A DNA stretch of 64,000 nucleotides, from positions 71,317,521-71,381,520 of the forward strand of contig CANTUZ010000001.1 in assembly GCA_947846985.1 (NCBI GenBank), read 5' to 3'. The notes beneath the pieces are model-generated. The model was not told the DNA's origin. It saw nothing but the letters and a program-made list of their open reading frames with translations, and did no database searches. Source of the stretch: Fratercula arctica (lineage: Eukaryota; Chordata; Aves; Charadriiformes; Alcidae). Positions 1 to 10,678 of this stretch are shown here, piece after piece; the first letter of the stretch is position 1; every line of letters begins with the position of its first letter. A program made the position numbers and the translations under genes.

Positions 1-116
1 AGATTGGCTTTCTGGGCTTCTAGTGCACACTGACAGCTCATGTTGAGCCTCTCGTCCACCAGTACCCTCAAGTCCTTTTCTTCAGGGCTCTTCTCAAGCC
101 AGTCACTGCCCAGCCT

Positions 117-668
117 TTATCGGTGCTTGGGATTGCCCTGACCCAGATGGAGGACCTTGCACTTGGTCTTGTTGAACTTCATGAGGTTGGCATAGGCCCA
201 CCTCTCCAGCCTGTCAAGGTCCCTCTGGATGGCATCACTTCCCTCCAGCATGTCAGCCGCCCCACACAGCTTGGTGTTGTCGGCAAACTTGCTGAGGGTG
301 CACTCAATGCCACTGTCCGTGTCACTGACAAAGATATTAAACAAGACTGGTCCCAGTACTGATCGTTGAGGGACTCCACTTGTCACTGGCCTCCACTTGG
401 ACATGGACTCATCAACAGCCACTCTTTGGGTGCGGCTGTCAAGCCAGTTCTTTATCCACTGAATTGTCCATCCATCAAACCCATATTTTATCAGCTTGGA
501 GACCAGGATATCATGCGGGACAGTGTCAAAGGCTTTGCTCAGGTCCAGGTAAATGACGTCAGTTGCTCTCCCCTTGTCTATTGATGTTGTGACCTTCTCA
601 TAGAAGGCCACCAGGTTTGTCAGGCGTGATTTGCCCTTGGTGAAGCCGTGTTGATTGTACCCAATCAC
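117..668 (-). pseudogene. CR1 reverse transcriptase, core motifs, active site altered
   Basis: A block of about 183 codons with the CR1 reverse transcriptase core: HGFTKGKS, then [13 protein letters not shown] (motif A with its aspartate), [20 protein letters not shown] (motif B, with Q-R in place of the usual Q-G), and FADNTKLCG (motif C). Motif C in CR1 is normally FADD, so one catalytic aspartate is replaced by asparagine. The block ends in a stop created by a frameshift near position 120; CR1 sequence continues to the window edge in another frame. It cannot make an active enzyme as it stands. Confidence 0.92.
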
Positions 669-897
669 CTCTTCATTATTCTTCTGCCTCAGGAAGGATC
701 CAGGAGGATCTGCTCCATAATCTTACCAGGCACGGAGGTGAGACTGACTGGCCTATAGTTCCCTGGTTCATCCTTCTGTCCCTTTTTGAAAATGGGGATT
801 ATGTTTCCCCTTTTCCAGTCAGGGGGGACTTCACCAGCCTGCCGTGACTTTTGGAATATAATAGAGAGCGGTTTAGCAACCTCATCCGCCAGTTCCC

Positions 898-1770
898 TCA
901 GTACCCGTGGGTGTATCCATCGGGTCCCATAGACTTGTACACTTTCAGGTTCATCAGATGGTCATGAACCTGATCTTCACTTACAATGGGCAGTTCTTTC
1001 CAACCTCTGCCATTGTCTTCTGTGACTCCGGGAGTGTGGTTGGAGCCCTTGCCAGTGAAGACTGAGGAAAAGAAGTTGTTGAGAACCTCGGCCTTCTCCA
1101 TATCACTTGTCACCAGCTCTCCCGTTTCCTTTCTGAGGGGTCCCACACCCTCCCTAGTCTTCTTCTTACCATTAATATACCTATAGAAATTTTTGCTGTT
1201 TCCTTTGATCTCCCTGGCTAGATTTAATTCTAACTGAGCTTTAGCTTTTCTCACCAGGTCTCTTGCTGTTCGAACAGCTTCCTTATATGCCCCCCATTCC
1301 AGCTGTCCTTTCTTCCACTCCTTGTAAAGATTCTTTTTGTGTGACAGTGTGTCCAGGAGCTCCTTGTTCATCCAGGCAGGTCTCCTAGCATTCTTTCCTG
1401 CCTTCCTCTTTGTCGGTATACTTTGCTCCTGGACACGGAGAAGGTGATCCTTGAATACTGACCAGCTGTCCTGGGCCCCCCTTCCCTCTAGAGCTTTGTC
1501 CCATGGCACTTTGGTCAGCAGATCCCTGAAGCGATCGAAGTCTGCATGCCTAAAGTCCAGGATCGTAAGCTTGGAATACATCCTCCTGGTTGCCCTGAGG
1601 ATCTTAAATTCTATTGCTTCATGGTCACTGCAGCCAAGGTTATCCCTGAGCCTCACGTTGGTCACCAGCCCTTCCCTGTTGGTGAGAACAAGGTCCAGCA
1701 TAGCGCCTTTTCTTGTTGGTTCCTCTACCATTTGGAGGAGGAAGTTGTCATCAATGCATTCCAGGAACAT
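898..1770 (-). pseudogene. CR1 ORF2 middle part (end of endonuclease and linker)
   Basis: An open stretch of about 290 codons continuing the CR1 ORF2 after the break near 1780. It includes LDLVLTN, the catalytic SDHE motif of the endonuclease, and the conserved linker ([21 protein letters not shown]). It reaches the MGPDG motif at the start of the reverse transcriptase domain, where an indel throws the frame to a stop at about 898. Confidence 0.9.
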
Positions 1771-1795
1771 CCTGGATTGCTGGTGCCTTGCTGTG

Positions 1796-2260
1796 TTATC
1801 CCTCCAGCAGATGGTGGTTGAAATCCCCCATGAGGACCAGGGCCTGTGAACGCGAAGACGCTTCTATCTGTCTGTGGAGGGCCTCATCTGCTTGGCTCTG
1901 CTGGTCAGGTGGCCTGTAGCAGACCCCTACTGTAACATCACCTTCCCCTATCTTCCCTTTAATCTTAACCCATACACTCTCAACCAGCTCATCGTCCTTC
2001 CCCATGTGGATCTCCATCGATTCTAGCTGGTCATTGATGTAGAGGGCAACACCTCCTCCCCTCCTACCCTGCCTGTCCTTCCTAAAGAGCTTGTATCCGT
2101 CTATCCCTACATTCCAGTCATGGGAATCATCCCACCAAGTTTCAGTAATAGCCACTATGTCATGGCTTTCCAGCAGCACAGTGGCCCTTAATTCCTCCTG
2201 TTTATTGCCCAAGCTGCGTGCATTCACATAGAGGCACTTCAGCTGCGCTGGCCGTGTCAC
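1796..2260 (-). pseudogene. CR1 ORF2 endonuclease domain, N-terminal part
   Basis: Open for about 154 codons from the usual CR1 ORF2 start region. It shows AP-endonuclease motifs in order: VNARSL near residue 12, ETWWD near residue 40, the GRRGGGVALYI core, VCYRPP, and the GDFN catalytic motif close to the end. The frame then breaks, and the rest of the endonuclease, with its SDHE motif, continues in another frame at 898-1770. In an active element this domain nicks the target DNA for target-primed reverse transcription. Here it is a disrupted relic. Confidence 0.9.
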
Positions 2261-2440
2261 CCTCTTGTGCTAATCCCGCTTGATTCCCTTGGGGTGTCCC
2301 GGTGCATTGTCCCCGGCTTGCCACAGGGCAACAAGTTGAGAGCCCTTACTAGGACTCCATCCCTCTGCCCCTGATGTGCTGCCCCACTGTTTGTCACAGG
2401 CAAGCATGAAATTATTGACCCTTTCCCCCTTCAAATCCAG

Positions 2441-5400
2441 TTCATGCTAGATAGCTGCTAATTCTGTTCTAAGTACTGTATGTTGATTTTTCTGCTGGAA
2501 CAAGAGGCATCTAGTGCAAAACCATGCTTGACTGCAGAAGCAATCCACTGATGCATTAGAAAGACAGAGAAGAGAGGAAGAAATAGAAAACGAATGGGCC
2601 TGAAAAGAGTGCTGACCAACCAAATACCCTGTTCAGCCCAGAGATACACAGACTACATTCTTAAGTTTCTAAAGCTTTTCTGGGTGTTGAAACTTCATTG
2701 TAAATCTGTTCTTTCAGTTAAATGGGATTCTACCCAAATGGTGATATACTCAACTATGTGTATCTTTCCTGATGAGCACATCCAACCTTATTGCAATGAT
2801 GTGCCTATGCCAAAGGTTATTCATGTCTGGGTGAAAAGATGTTAATACTCAGACTGGTGAAGTGCAAGTGATTTTCATAGCGATTTGAAAATGATCAGCA
2901 CACTGGTTCATTTATCCAGTTATCTCCATGCAGATTCAGAAGCCCAGCCACAGACACCTCCATCTGAAATTTTTGGCCAGAATTTATTCAGTCCCAGATT
3001 ACCTGCCAATGCATGTGGAACCCAGACATCCCTATGGCATAGGAGGACATTTTTGTGCTGTTGATTTCAATGCACAAGTTGAACAGAGCAATAGACGAAG
3101 CATGCAAAGAGGGTGCACATCTGGTGCTGTGGATTCCGGTTGCTGCCTAGGCCCCTGATTCTCAAAGAAGGAGATCGAAGTCAGAGACATCTGTGCACGG
3201 AGATCAACTTGCGGGATGAGGCAGGATGAAATTCTGATGGTAGAATTTGATTAAATGCCATAAAATTTGAAAGCAGCTCCATCTGCTTCTTCCTGCTTTA
3301 TGTGCTTGTCATGTGTCGTCTTCTCCGTCTTTTTAAAATCTCTCTTCTGGAGGAGCTTGAATAGTTTGATTATTAGTGTCTTCTCTTTGCCCTTCAGACA
3401 GCTCTAGATATTTTCTCCATCTTAACTGAGTCATATGCTACATGATATGAAGACTGAGTAGGTGGATGTCTGGATTTTCCTGTCCTTTCAGGTAGCCTAT
3501 GTTATCATTAGTACCGGCATTCTGGGTACAGGCTCTTGGGTGTGCACTTCTTCTTTTTTGGTCTTGTGCTGTCTCTTTCATTTCTGTTTCTGGGTTGGAG
3601 TGTATAAATGATGGCTCTTCACTGTCGTCCGACTTCCCCTTTGCTGCTGTGGGTAAGCATCTCTTTCGGTTCTGCATGTTAAAATAGAAAAAAAATAGAT
3701 GAGACCAAAAGCTAGGGTAGACTCTCATGGTGCAGCTTTGTAGCTTTGGAAAGACCCTCCCTGGTATTTTATTGCTGTGGAACTGATTGACATCAGTTTA
3801 ACATGTCTCCAAGTGCTTATTATCTCATCTCTCACACTGGGAAATGAAGGCTCCCGAGAAGCTGTAGAGATATTTATGGGTGAGGGTTAGCCCCAAGGTC
3901 TATAGACGGTACTAGTATGATCGTTCAAGGCTCTATTCCCTCACCTTCCACTTTTATTTGTGACTTCCCCACGTTGTTTTAAAATGTGCTGTGCTGTTGC
4001 TTTTGTGCTGCAGAGAATGGGATCTGCAGAGCTGAGGTAGGAGGCTCATGAGTGTTGTCTCCTCCCTTTCACCCTTCAGAGGAGATACCAGATCTGTCAG
4101 GGCAAAAAAAAAAGAGAAGTGGCACCAGCTGAGTGGGACAGGAGTAACACAGCTTCTGCAAGAGGTTTTGCTAATAGCGTAGGGCTGGCAGTCCCGCAAA
4201 CGGGATATAGCCGGTGGTTCAGGAATTGGCTGCAATTCCCAATGCCAGCTCACCCTAACTGGGCTAGCGTGTCTTACTGTCCTGCAAAATTGTATCTAAT
4301 GTCTATCAAATCCCAGTCTACATAAGCTGAGATGTGTCTGAGTGTGAGACATACCAGTCTTCTGTTATGCATCAGAGTACAAAAAGATTCAAAAACATGA
4401 AGCGCTGCCTTGGATGAGGAGCTGCAGTAGGTTGGAGGGCCAAGGCAGCCTGAGATGAGGCTCCTGAATAAGTGGTCTGTTTTCTTGAAGAAGCTTTTTA
4501 GTAAGAAGCATCTGCTTTTCTTCCAGGTACTGCTCTCCCATCAACAACGTATGAGCTGTCAGCCTTGCCTGTCCGAACTGAGGTATAGATGTCTGGGCAT
4601 GCATCAGGATGGAGGTGGAATTTCATCTAACAGAAAGAACAGGGGGGAGAATTGAGAGCCCCGAGAAGACAGAGCATTTTGTTACTGATATGCTCTCTGG
4701 AATATTAAAGGACCTTATACATACCTCAGGGGTTATGTCTACGTGGGTGGGTGTGGCGAGTTGCTTGCCTACTCTTAGACTTTGAGCGTAACAGGATGAG
4801 GGCCAGCTCTGATACGAAAACTGAAACCGCAGTGGTGTGACACTCTGCTCGTGTTTACCATAACCACTTTCTCTGCAGGACTTGCCAACACAGCTCCGAG
4901 CTTTTGGTTAATGCAGCTCCCTAGTATCCAGAGCCGTCTGTCTTGCGTCCAGCTAGCTTAGGCCACAAGCAACTGCATGCAGCACTCTGCACGGACGCTT
5001 TTGGTTTCGTACACGGATACATAAGCGAATTGGCAGCTGTTGCGCAGTGGAAGCAAACTGCTCTTGTGACAACAGCACTCTTAGTATATAATTTCATATT
5101 TCATAGTATATAATCCCTTTTGTATTGTTCAAGTAAAATGTAAAAATGACAATAGATTGAAACCAAAGGAAAAAAAAGTAAAACCAGAGCAGCTCTCAAC
5201 TGACATGTTTAAAATTACTTTGAAATGAAATTAAGCTTTTCAAAGACAAATGGGTTTCTTGTGGCTCCAAAACAAACAGTAAGCAATAAAATCCAGACTT
5301 ACTTGTGCAGAAATGATTTAGGTGGTGAATGGGGAGGACATGGTCATAGAGGGCTGAGCTGAATAAAGTACACTTGCAAGTTCTTGCAAAACCCAAGTAG

Positions 5401-7624
5401 GAGGGAGTCCTACAAAACCAGTGGTCTTGGTTGCAATGATAGAAAACTGGGTAATAAATGGTCCTGTTAATGTCTAAATCATAGCTTATACAGAATTTTC
5501 TCTTGCTAACATTATTCTGCTTCTTGTTGTATTTTGACATGGCGCAATTGCATGAGTATCTCAAGTGAACTCAGTAGCTCTTCAAGGAGGAGGCCTGACT
5601 CCTTGTAGGCCACCAAAGCTGTGGACGTGTCAGAAGAAAGGGACTAGATGAAAAGCAGCCAAGGAGACTTCCTGGCTGGGGATTGTGCAGCCAGCCTTCA
5701 GCCTGCTTTCATGGAAACACTAGTAACAGAAACATCCCCAGAGAACCATTTGGGCAAACAACGACAACAGATGGATCTGGGGAGTCCAGCTTCTCCCTTA
5801 AGCAACATCTTCTGATTTTGGAACTATCTATAAAGCCACACCCCACTTAAAATGAAACAAACAAATAAATCTGCAAGAAGAAAAAGAACAACCCAAGATA
5901 ACAAATTAGCTACCAAAGTACATCCTTGCTTCGATAACCTGCATTTTAGCAATAAAGCTGCATGAAACTGTTGCATAGTGCCAGTCATGCCAGATAGAGA
6001 GCAAAGATCATTCAGGATCGTAATCAAGAGTCTGAGCCTGACAGGGGCTGGTCATGTCCAGAATTTGCAAGTACTAAACTCTTGATCCTGCTTGAAACAT
6101 GGTTATTTCCCATCCCTTCTGGTTTACCTGCATGTCCCTTCTAAAATATGGGGAAGGCAAAACACTTCAAAATATTGGTAAAAGTGAAGCTTTCTTAGAT
6201 TCTTGTGCAGTTCATAAGTCTCGTGATCCTTTTAAAGGTGGAAAACTGAGATGTAAAATGGTTACAGTGGCAGAAAGGCAGGAAGAGGGAACACCAAGGC
6301 TTTGGACCATATTGCTTCCATAGAAAATCTATAAATTTTTAAGAGGAGAGATGAGAAACCATATTTTTGAAATTACTGTCCTTAATAAAAAACATAATTA
6401 GTGCTACTGTGCACTGTGCTAGTGACATTCTGTGAAATTCTCAAACTTGTTACTACATTCGATCATTGATAAGTTGGTACCCTAGTGGCTACCTATATCG
6501 AAAGCTGTGCAAGTTCCTGGAGCACAAGGGAAAACTGAGTTCTTTATAGTTTAACATTTCTTTTCTTTTCATGCTTCGTATCTTTGAAACCAGTGTCATT
6601 TTTAGCTCTTCAAAATACAGAGGCACCAGTTTCATTTTTGCAAACCTATGTATTTAAAAGGAGGGTGTTTAAACAGTGCTGGCAACTTTGTATTTCTAAA
6701 TGTTAGCGTTCTGGTTTTCATGTAAATAAAGAAACCAGGATTTGCGGTTGAAAAATTAAGTTTGTAAGCTCAAAAAAAACACTTAGAAAAAATATATGGA
6801 GAACAAAAATGCCAATTAGAAATATCAGTGTCAAAATTGGACCGTAACACCTGTTATGCAGTTGCTGTAGAAAGCAGAGTACCGGCACCAGGTACAGAAG
6901 CACAGGAATTAACTGGCAGGGCAGAGCCCTGTGAATCACACTAGGAAGCACAGATCAAATCCTCTTACGTAAACATCATACCAGGCTGGCACTAATTCTC
7001 TGTGCACCCTAGGAGGACTGCTGATGTGGCATTCCCCAAGCGCGCATTTGCTTTGCGTAATCGTAGGCAGTCGTTCTCAGGCACAGGAGGCCCTAAGTGT
7101 AAGCCTTTGATTCGTATACCCAGGGTGAGCAAAAATAGATGGGGGAAAAGCAAACTCTGAATGTGGCCACGGGCTCCCAGGCCACTTCATACACCTTTTG
7201 TGGTCACTGCCCTCCCCAGAGATAGGATATCCTTCCCCCAGCACACCAATGTCCCACGCCTGTGTCCAAGCCCATGGAGAACCAGATGACCCGTCCTGGT
7301 CCCAGGTCCCGCTGGATCTCCAGAGCCATGTGGCTGGCGTCCCCTCGGGTTTCCCAGCAGTTTTCTGCTTCAGTGCAGATTATTAAGGACTCATCTCCTG
7401 TTTCACACCAGTGTTTAACTTGCTGAATCAGGATTCCATGGGCTGATTCAGACCCGGTTTATGGTGAGTAATGCCAGGCACTCCCTTCCTCCTAGGCAGC
7501 GGTAACTCCTCAGTGCTGTCAAGCCCTGTTCAGTCAGGCAGCTGCAGGACTGGAGACCACTTGTGCTGCTTTCCCCTGCCGAACAAGTGGTGATGGATAA
7601 GGCCTTTTTTCAGGTGGCTGGTTT
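2441..7624. other. Intergenic sequence without a supported gene
   Basis: About 5 kb of AT-moderate sequence. Open frames here are short and lack protein motifs. The only point of interest is a minus-strand stretch of about 80 codons (3435-3671) behind a strong acceptor-like site, reported under findings. An imperfect A-rich tract lies at 4106-4115 and an A14 run at 7658-7671. Confidence 0.6.
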
Positions 7625-7630
7625 TTTATT
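7625..7630 (-). terminator. Possible poly(A) signal for the minus-strand gene
   Basis: On the minus strand this reads AATAAA. It lies about 600 bases past the stop codon at 8236, a normal 3' UTR length. It is only meaningful if the minus-strand exons listed here are a real gene. Confidence 0.22.
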
Positions 7631-8235
7631 TATACAACAGTTTGTAGCCTGAAATTTAAAAAAAAAAAAAATACAAAAATCTGCATAGTTATACAATCAT
7701 AAAGCATAATTCCCGCACACACAGATCCTATAGTTTACAGGACTGATCTTCTCAAAAAGAGTCTGGGTGGGGTATAGTGAAACTCCTGTTGTTGCTCTTC
7801 TCAGTCAGCTGGGACCAGATGTGGAATAAACTTTAGCATGTGGACTACTTAGCATGTGGAATACTTCTAGCATGGAAGACTGTATAACAGGCATAGTTTT
7901 ATCTATGTAAAGCTGTCTTCTACCAGGTCATTTTATCATTCACACGTAGAAGTCTAAGACTTAGAGGAACACTGTGAGTAAAAGCTCTGTCCCAGCGCAC
8001 ATCTGCCTGTCCTCACCCATCAAACATAAAAAGTGTGACATAACACAAACACAGCAGTTTCCCACTAATACAACCATACAGCATCACCATTGGTCATTTT
8101 CTGTACTCCTCGTGCAACTTTTCCCTATTCTGTTCAGGAAGAATTTGAAAGTATTAGCAGTTCGATCACTGCTGTGATCTCCATGATTGCAGGAAGCCCA
8201 CCAGTCCTCAGAGGTTCCAGTGTGGGACTGCCTGC

Positions 8236-8647
8236 TCAAGGCTGGGGGATATCCCACATTATTCCTTCTAGATTATCAGTGAGACACAAATGCTTGTTCT
8301 GCCGACCAGGCCCATCCATCGCGTGCAATTTGTCTCTTGACGGCTTCAGTGCAGAAGCCAATGACATCCCATGAGAGTTAAACCTTCTTAAATAATCTTC
8401 TAAAAAAGCTTCAGAGCATTTTTGGCCTGGGCCAGATCCTTCTCTTGTGGATTTTCTTGGGTTTCTTCAGTTTTCATATCTTGAGTTAGATAATTTATCA
8501 TCCTCTGAATTATCTCTGGCATATGCATGAATATGAAAGGTGCTGTGCAGAACTTGTGGTGGTTTGTGCTATGTCTTAATTTGTCAGTGTCAATGTAATT
8601 GGATGACCCAGACTCCTGGTCATAACCAATAAGACTTCTGTTCTTGA
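8236..8647 (-). pseudogene. Candidate last coding exon of unrecognised gene, with 1-base frameshift
   Basis: Minus strand. A strong acceptor (TTTCCTGCAG) precedes 8647. From there one frame is open for about 80 codons, including MHMPEIIQRMINYLTQDM and an acidic stretch TEETQENPQEKD, and stops at TAG 8399-8401. Immediately after a T6 run (plus 8402-8407) the next frame stays open for about 55 more codons, with LEDYLRRFNSHGM and NLEGIMWDIPQP, to a TGA at 8236-8238. One extra base in the T run would join the two, so this looks like a terminal exon with a one-base deletion or an assembly error. Alternatively the protein simply ends at 8399. The exon accepts two bases of a split codon, matching the phase-1 end of 10585-10678. 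I do not recognise the family. The coding look could still be chance. Confidence 0.4.
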
Positions 8648-9008
8648 CTGCAGGAAAGTGTGATGCTATTTTGAATTGCATTTCTCATAGTTATTGCAAA
8701 GCTTTGACTCAGTTATTGGGGAAGTTGTTGAGGGTGGTTTTTTTCTTTAATAGTTGCAGTATGGGAAGTTCAAGATGATGTAGATGCAGAAAGGCCATTT
8801 TCCACTACCCAATGTAATCCCTCACAGTTACCCACTGTGACAAGAAAAAAAAAAAAAGGTGCAAGGGCACATTGTGATATGTCAGCTGACACTACACCCA
8901 GTTGCATTGCTCAAACCCTTGAAAATTTAAGGAAAATAGGTCTATTAGAGCATTACCGTCTATTCTTTGTCTTCTGTGAATGTTTCCCTAATTTCTAGAC
9001 AAAGTGGG

Positions 9009-10258
9009 ATCATAGAGTCATAGAATGATTGGAGTTGTAAGGGAACTTAAAGATCATCTAGTTCCAACCCCTCTGCCATGGGCAGGGACACCTTCCACTA
9101 GACCAGGCTGCTCAAAGCCCCATCCAGCCTGGCCTCAAGCACTTCCAGGGATGGGGCATCCACAACTTCTCTGGGCAACCTGTTCCAGTGTCTCACCATC
9201 CTCAGAGTAAAGAATTTCTTCCTAATATCTAATATCTAAGTCTACCCTATTTTAATTTAAAACCATTACCCCTCATCCTGTCACTACACTCCCTGATAAA
9301 AAGTCCCTCCCCATCTTTTCTGTAGACCCCCTTTAGGTACTGAAAGGCTACTATAAGGTCTTCCTGGATCCTCCTCTTCCAGGCTGAACAGCCCCAACTC
9401 TCTCAGCCTGTCCTCATAGGAGAGGTGCTCCAGCCCTCTGATCACCTTTGTGGCCCTCCACAGGACCCGTTCCAACAGGTCCATGTCCTTCTTTTGCTGG
9501 GGGGCCCAGAGCTGGATGCAGTACTCCAGGTGGGGTCTCACGAGAGAGGAGTAGAGGGGTAGAATCACCTCCCTCGACCTGCTGGCCACGCTTCTTTTGA
9601 GGCAGCCCAGGATGCAGTTGGCTTTCTGGGCTGTGAGTGCACATTGCTGGCTCATGTTGAGCTTTTCATCCACCAGCACCCCCAAGTCCTTCTCCTCAGG
9701 GCTGCTCTCAAGCCATTCTCTGCCCAGCCTGGATTTGTGCCTGGGATTGCCCAGACCCAGGTGCAGGATCTTGCACTTGGCCTGGTTGAACTTTATGAGG
9801 TTTGCATGGGCCCACCTCTCAAGCCTGTCCAGGTCCCTCTGGATGGCATCCCTTCTCTCCAGCATGTTGACCACTCCACACAGCTTGGTGTCATCAGCAA
9901 ACTTGTTGAGGGTGCACTCAATCCCACTGTCCATGTCACTGACAAAGATGTTAAACAGCGCTGGTCCCAATACTGACCCCTGAGGAATGCCACTCATCAC
10001 TGGTCACCATTTGGACATCAAGCCATTGACCACAACTCTGAGTGCAGCCATCCAGCTAATTCCTTATCCACCAAGTAGTCCATCCTTCAAATCTTTGTCT
10101 CTCCAATTTAGAGACACAGATGTTGTGCAGGACAGTATCAAACACCTTGCGCAAGTCCAGGTAGATGATGTCAGTTGCTCTTCCCTTATTCACCAATGCT
10201 GTAACACCGTCGTGGAAGGCCACCAAATGTTTCACTCTTCTCTGCCATGACATGCTGT
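9009..10258 (-). mobile_element. CR1 LINE, 5'-truncated, with 3' terminal repeats
   Basis: A second CR1 copy in minus orientation. Its 3' end is at 9009-9027, where ATTCTATG-like octamers repeat, as is diagnostic for CR1. It contains the 3' UTR and roughly the C-terminal half of the reverse transcriptase, and fades out near 10258. It lies between two candidate exons of the minus-strand gene, so it would be intronic there. Confidence 0.95.
9284..10000 (-). pseudogene. CR1 reverse transcriptase fragment, FADD motif kept
   Basis: An uninterrupted frame of about 238 codons from motif B ([20 protein letters not shown]) through FADDTKLCG to the conserved C-terminal region ([41 protein letters not shown]). 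Upstream sequence to 10258 still resembles the motif A region ([13 protein letters not shown]) but in a broken frame. It is truncated at the 5' end, so it is not a functional enzyme despite intact catalytic aspartates in this part. Confidence 0.93.
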
Positions 10259-10584
10259 GAAACATTTGGCTATTGTCCTTAGGGTTTGACAATGGCAATC
10301 ACATTTTTTGTTCTTACTTAGAGCTCACTTTTGATGCCACGTGAGGCAGCGTCTTGACAAGGAGAAAACCTGATGGCACAGCTGTAGTTTCAAATACTCT
10401 AACAGGCTCACTTAGGCATGCTATTGCACAATGACCTAGTTTAAAGCTATCACAGGGAGTAATTAATCTTTGTCACTCCATACTCATTCTAGAAGCACCT
10501 GAAGCCTGAAGAAGTCCCCAGAGCCACGTCTCTTCCTGCCAGCTTTCTGTGGAGGGGTTCAGTTCTGCTTCAGAGCACACTTAC

Positions 10585-10678
10585 TTGCTTCAGTAGCCCA
10601 GAACCCCTCCAGGGTCCCTAGATGAAGGCCACCCTCAGTATAATAGCAATAGAAATACTGATCACACAACATAATCCA
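10585..10678 (-). CDS. Candidate exon of unrecognised minus-strand gene
   Basis: Minus strand, 94 bases between an acceptor (AAATTCAG before 10678) and a good donor (CAA/GTAAGTG). The frame is open throughout and encodes a tyrosine-rich stretch containing CDQYFYCYYTEGG and LGTLEGFWATEA. It enters in phase 0 and leaves in phase 1, which fits the two-base start of the exon at 8647. No known family is recognised. Confidence is limited because a 31-codon open stretch is not rare by chance. Confidence 0.38.

Larger units (their letters stand above)
1..2440 (-). mobile_element. CR1 LINE, ORF2 region, frameshifted, cut by window edge
   Basis: A Chicken Repeat 1 non-LTR retrotransposon in minus orientation. 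Read on the minus strand it runs from a short stretch upstream of ORF2 (about 2440-2261) through an APE-type endonuclease to a reverse transcriptase. It leaves the window before the element's 3' end. The coding frame is broken at several places (near 1780, 900, 700 and 120). The third motif of the reverse transcriptase reads FADN instead of FADD. CR1 copies in birds are almost always dead and 5'-truncated. This one is long but inactive by inspection. The boundary near 2440 is estimated from loss of CR1 resemblance. Confidence 0.93.
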
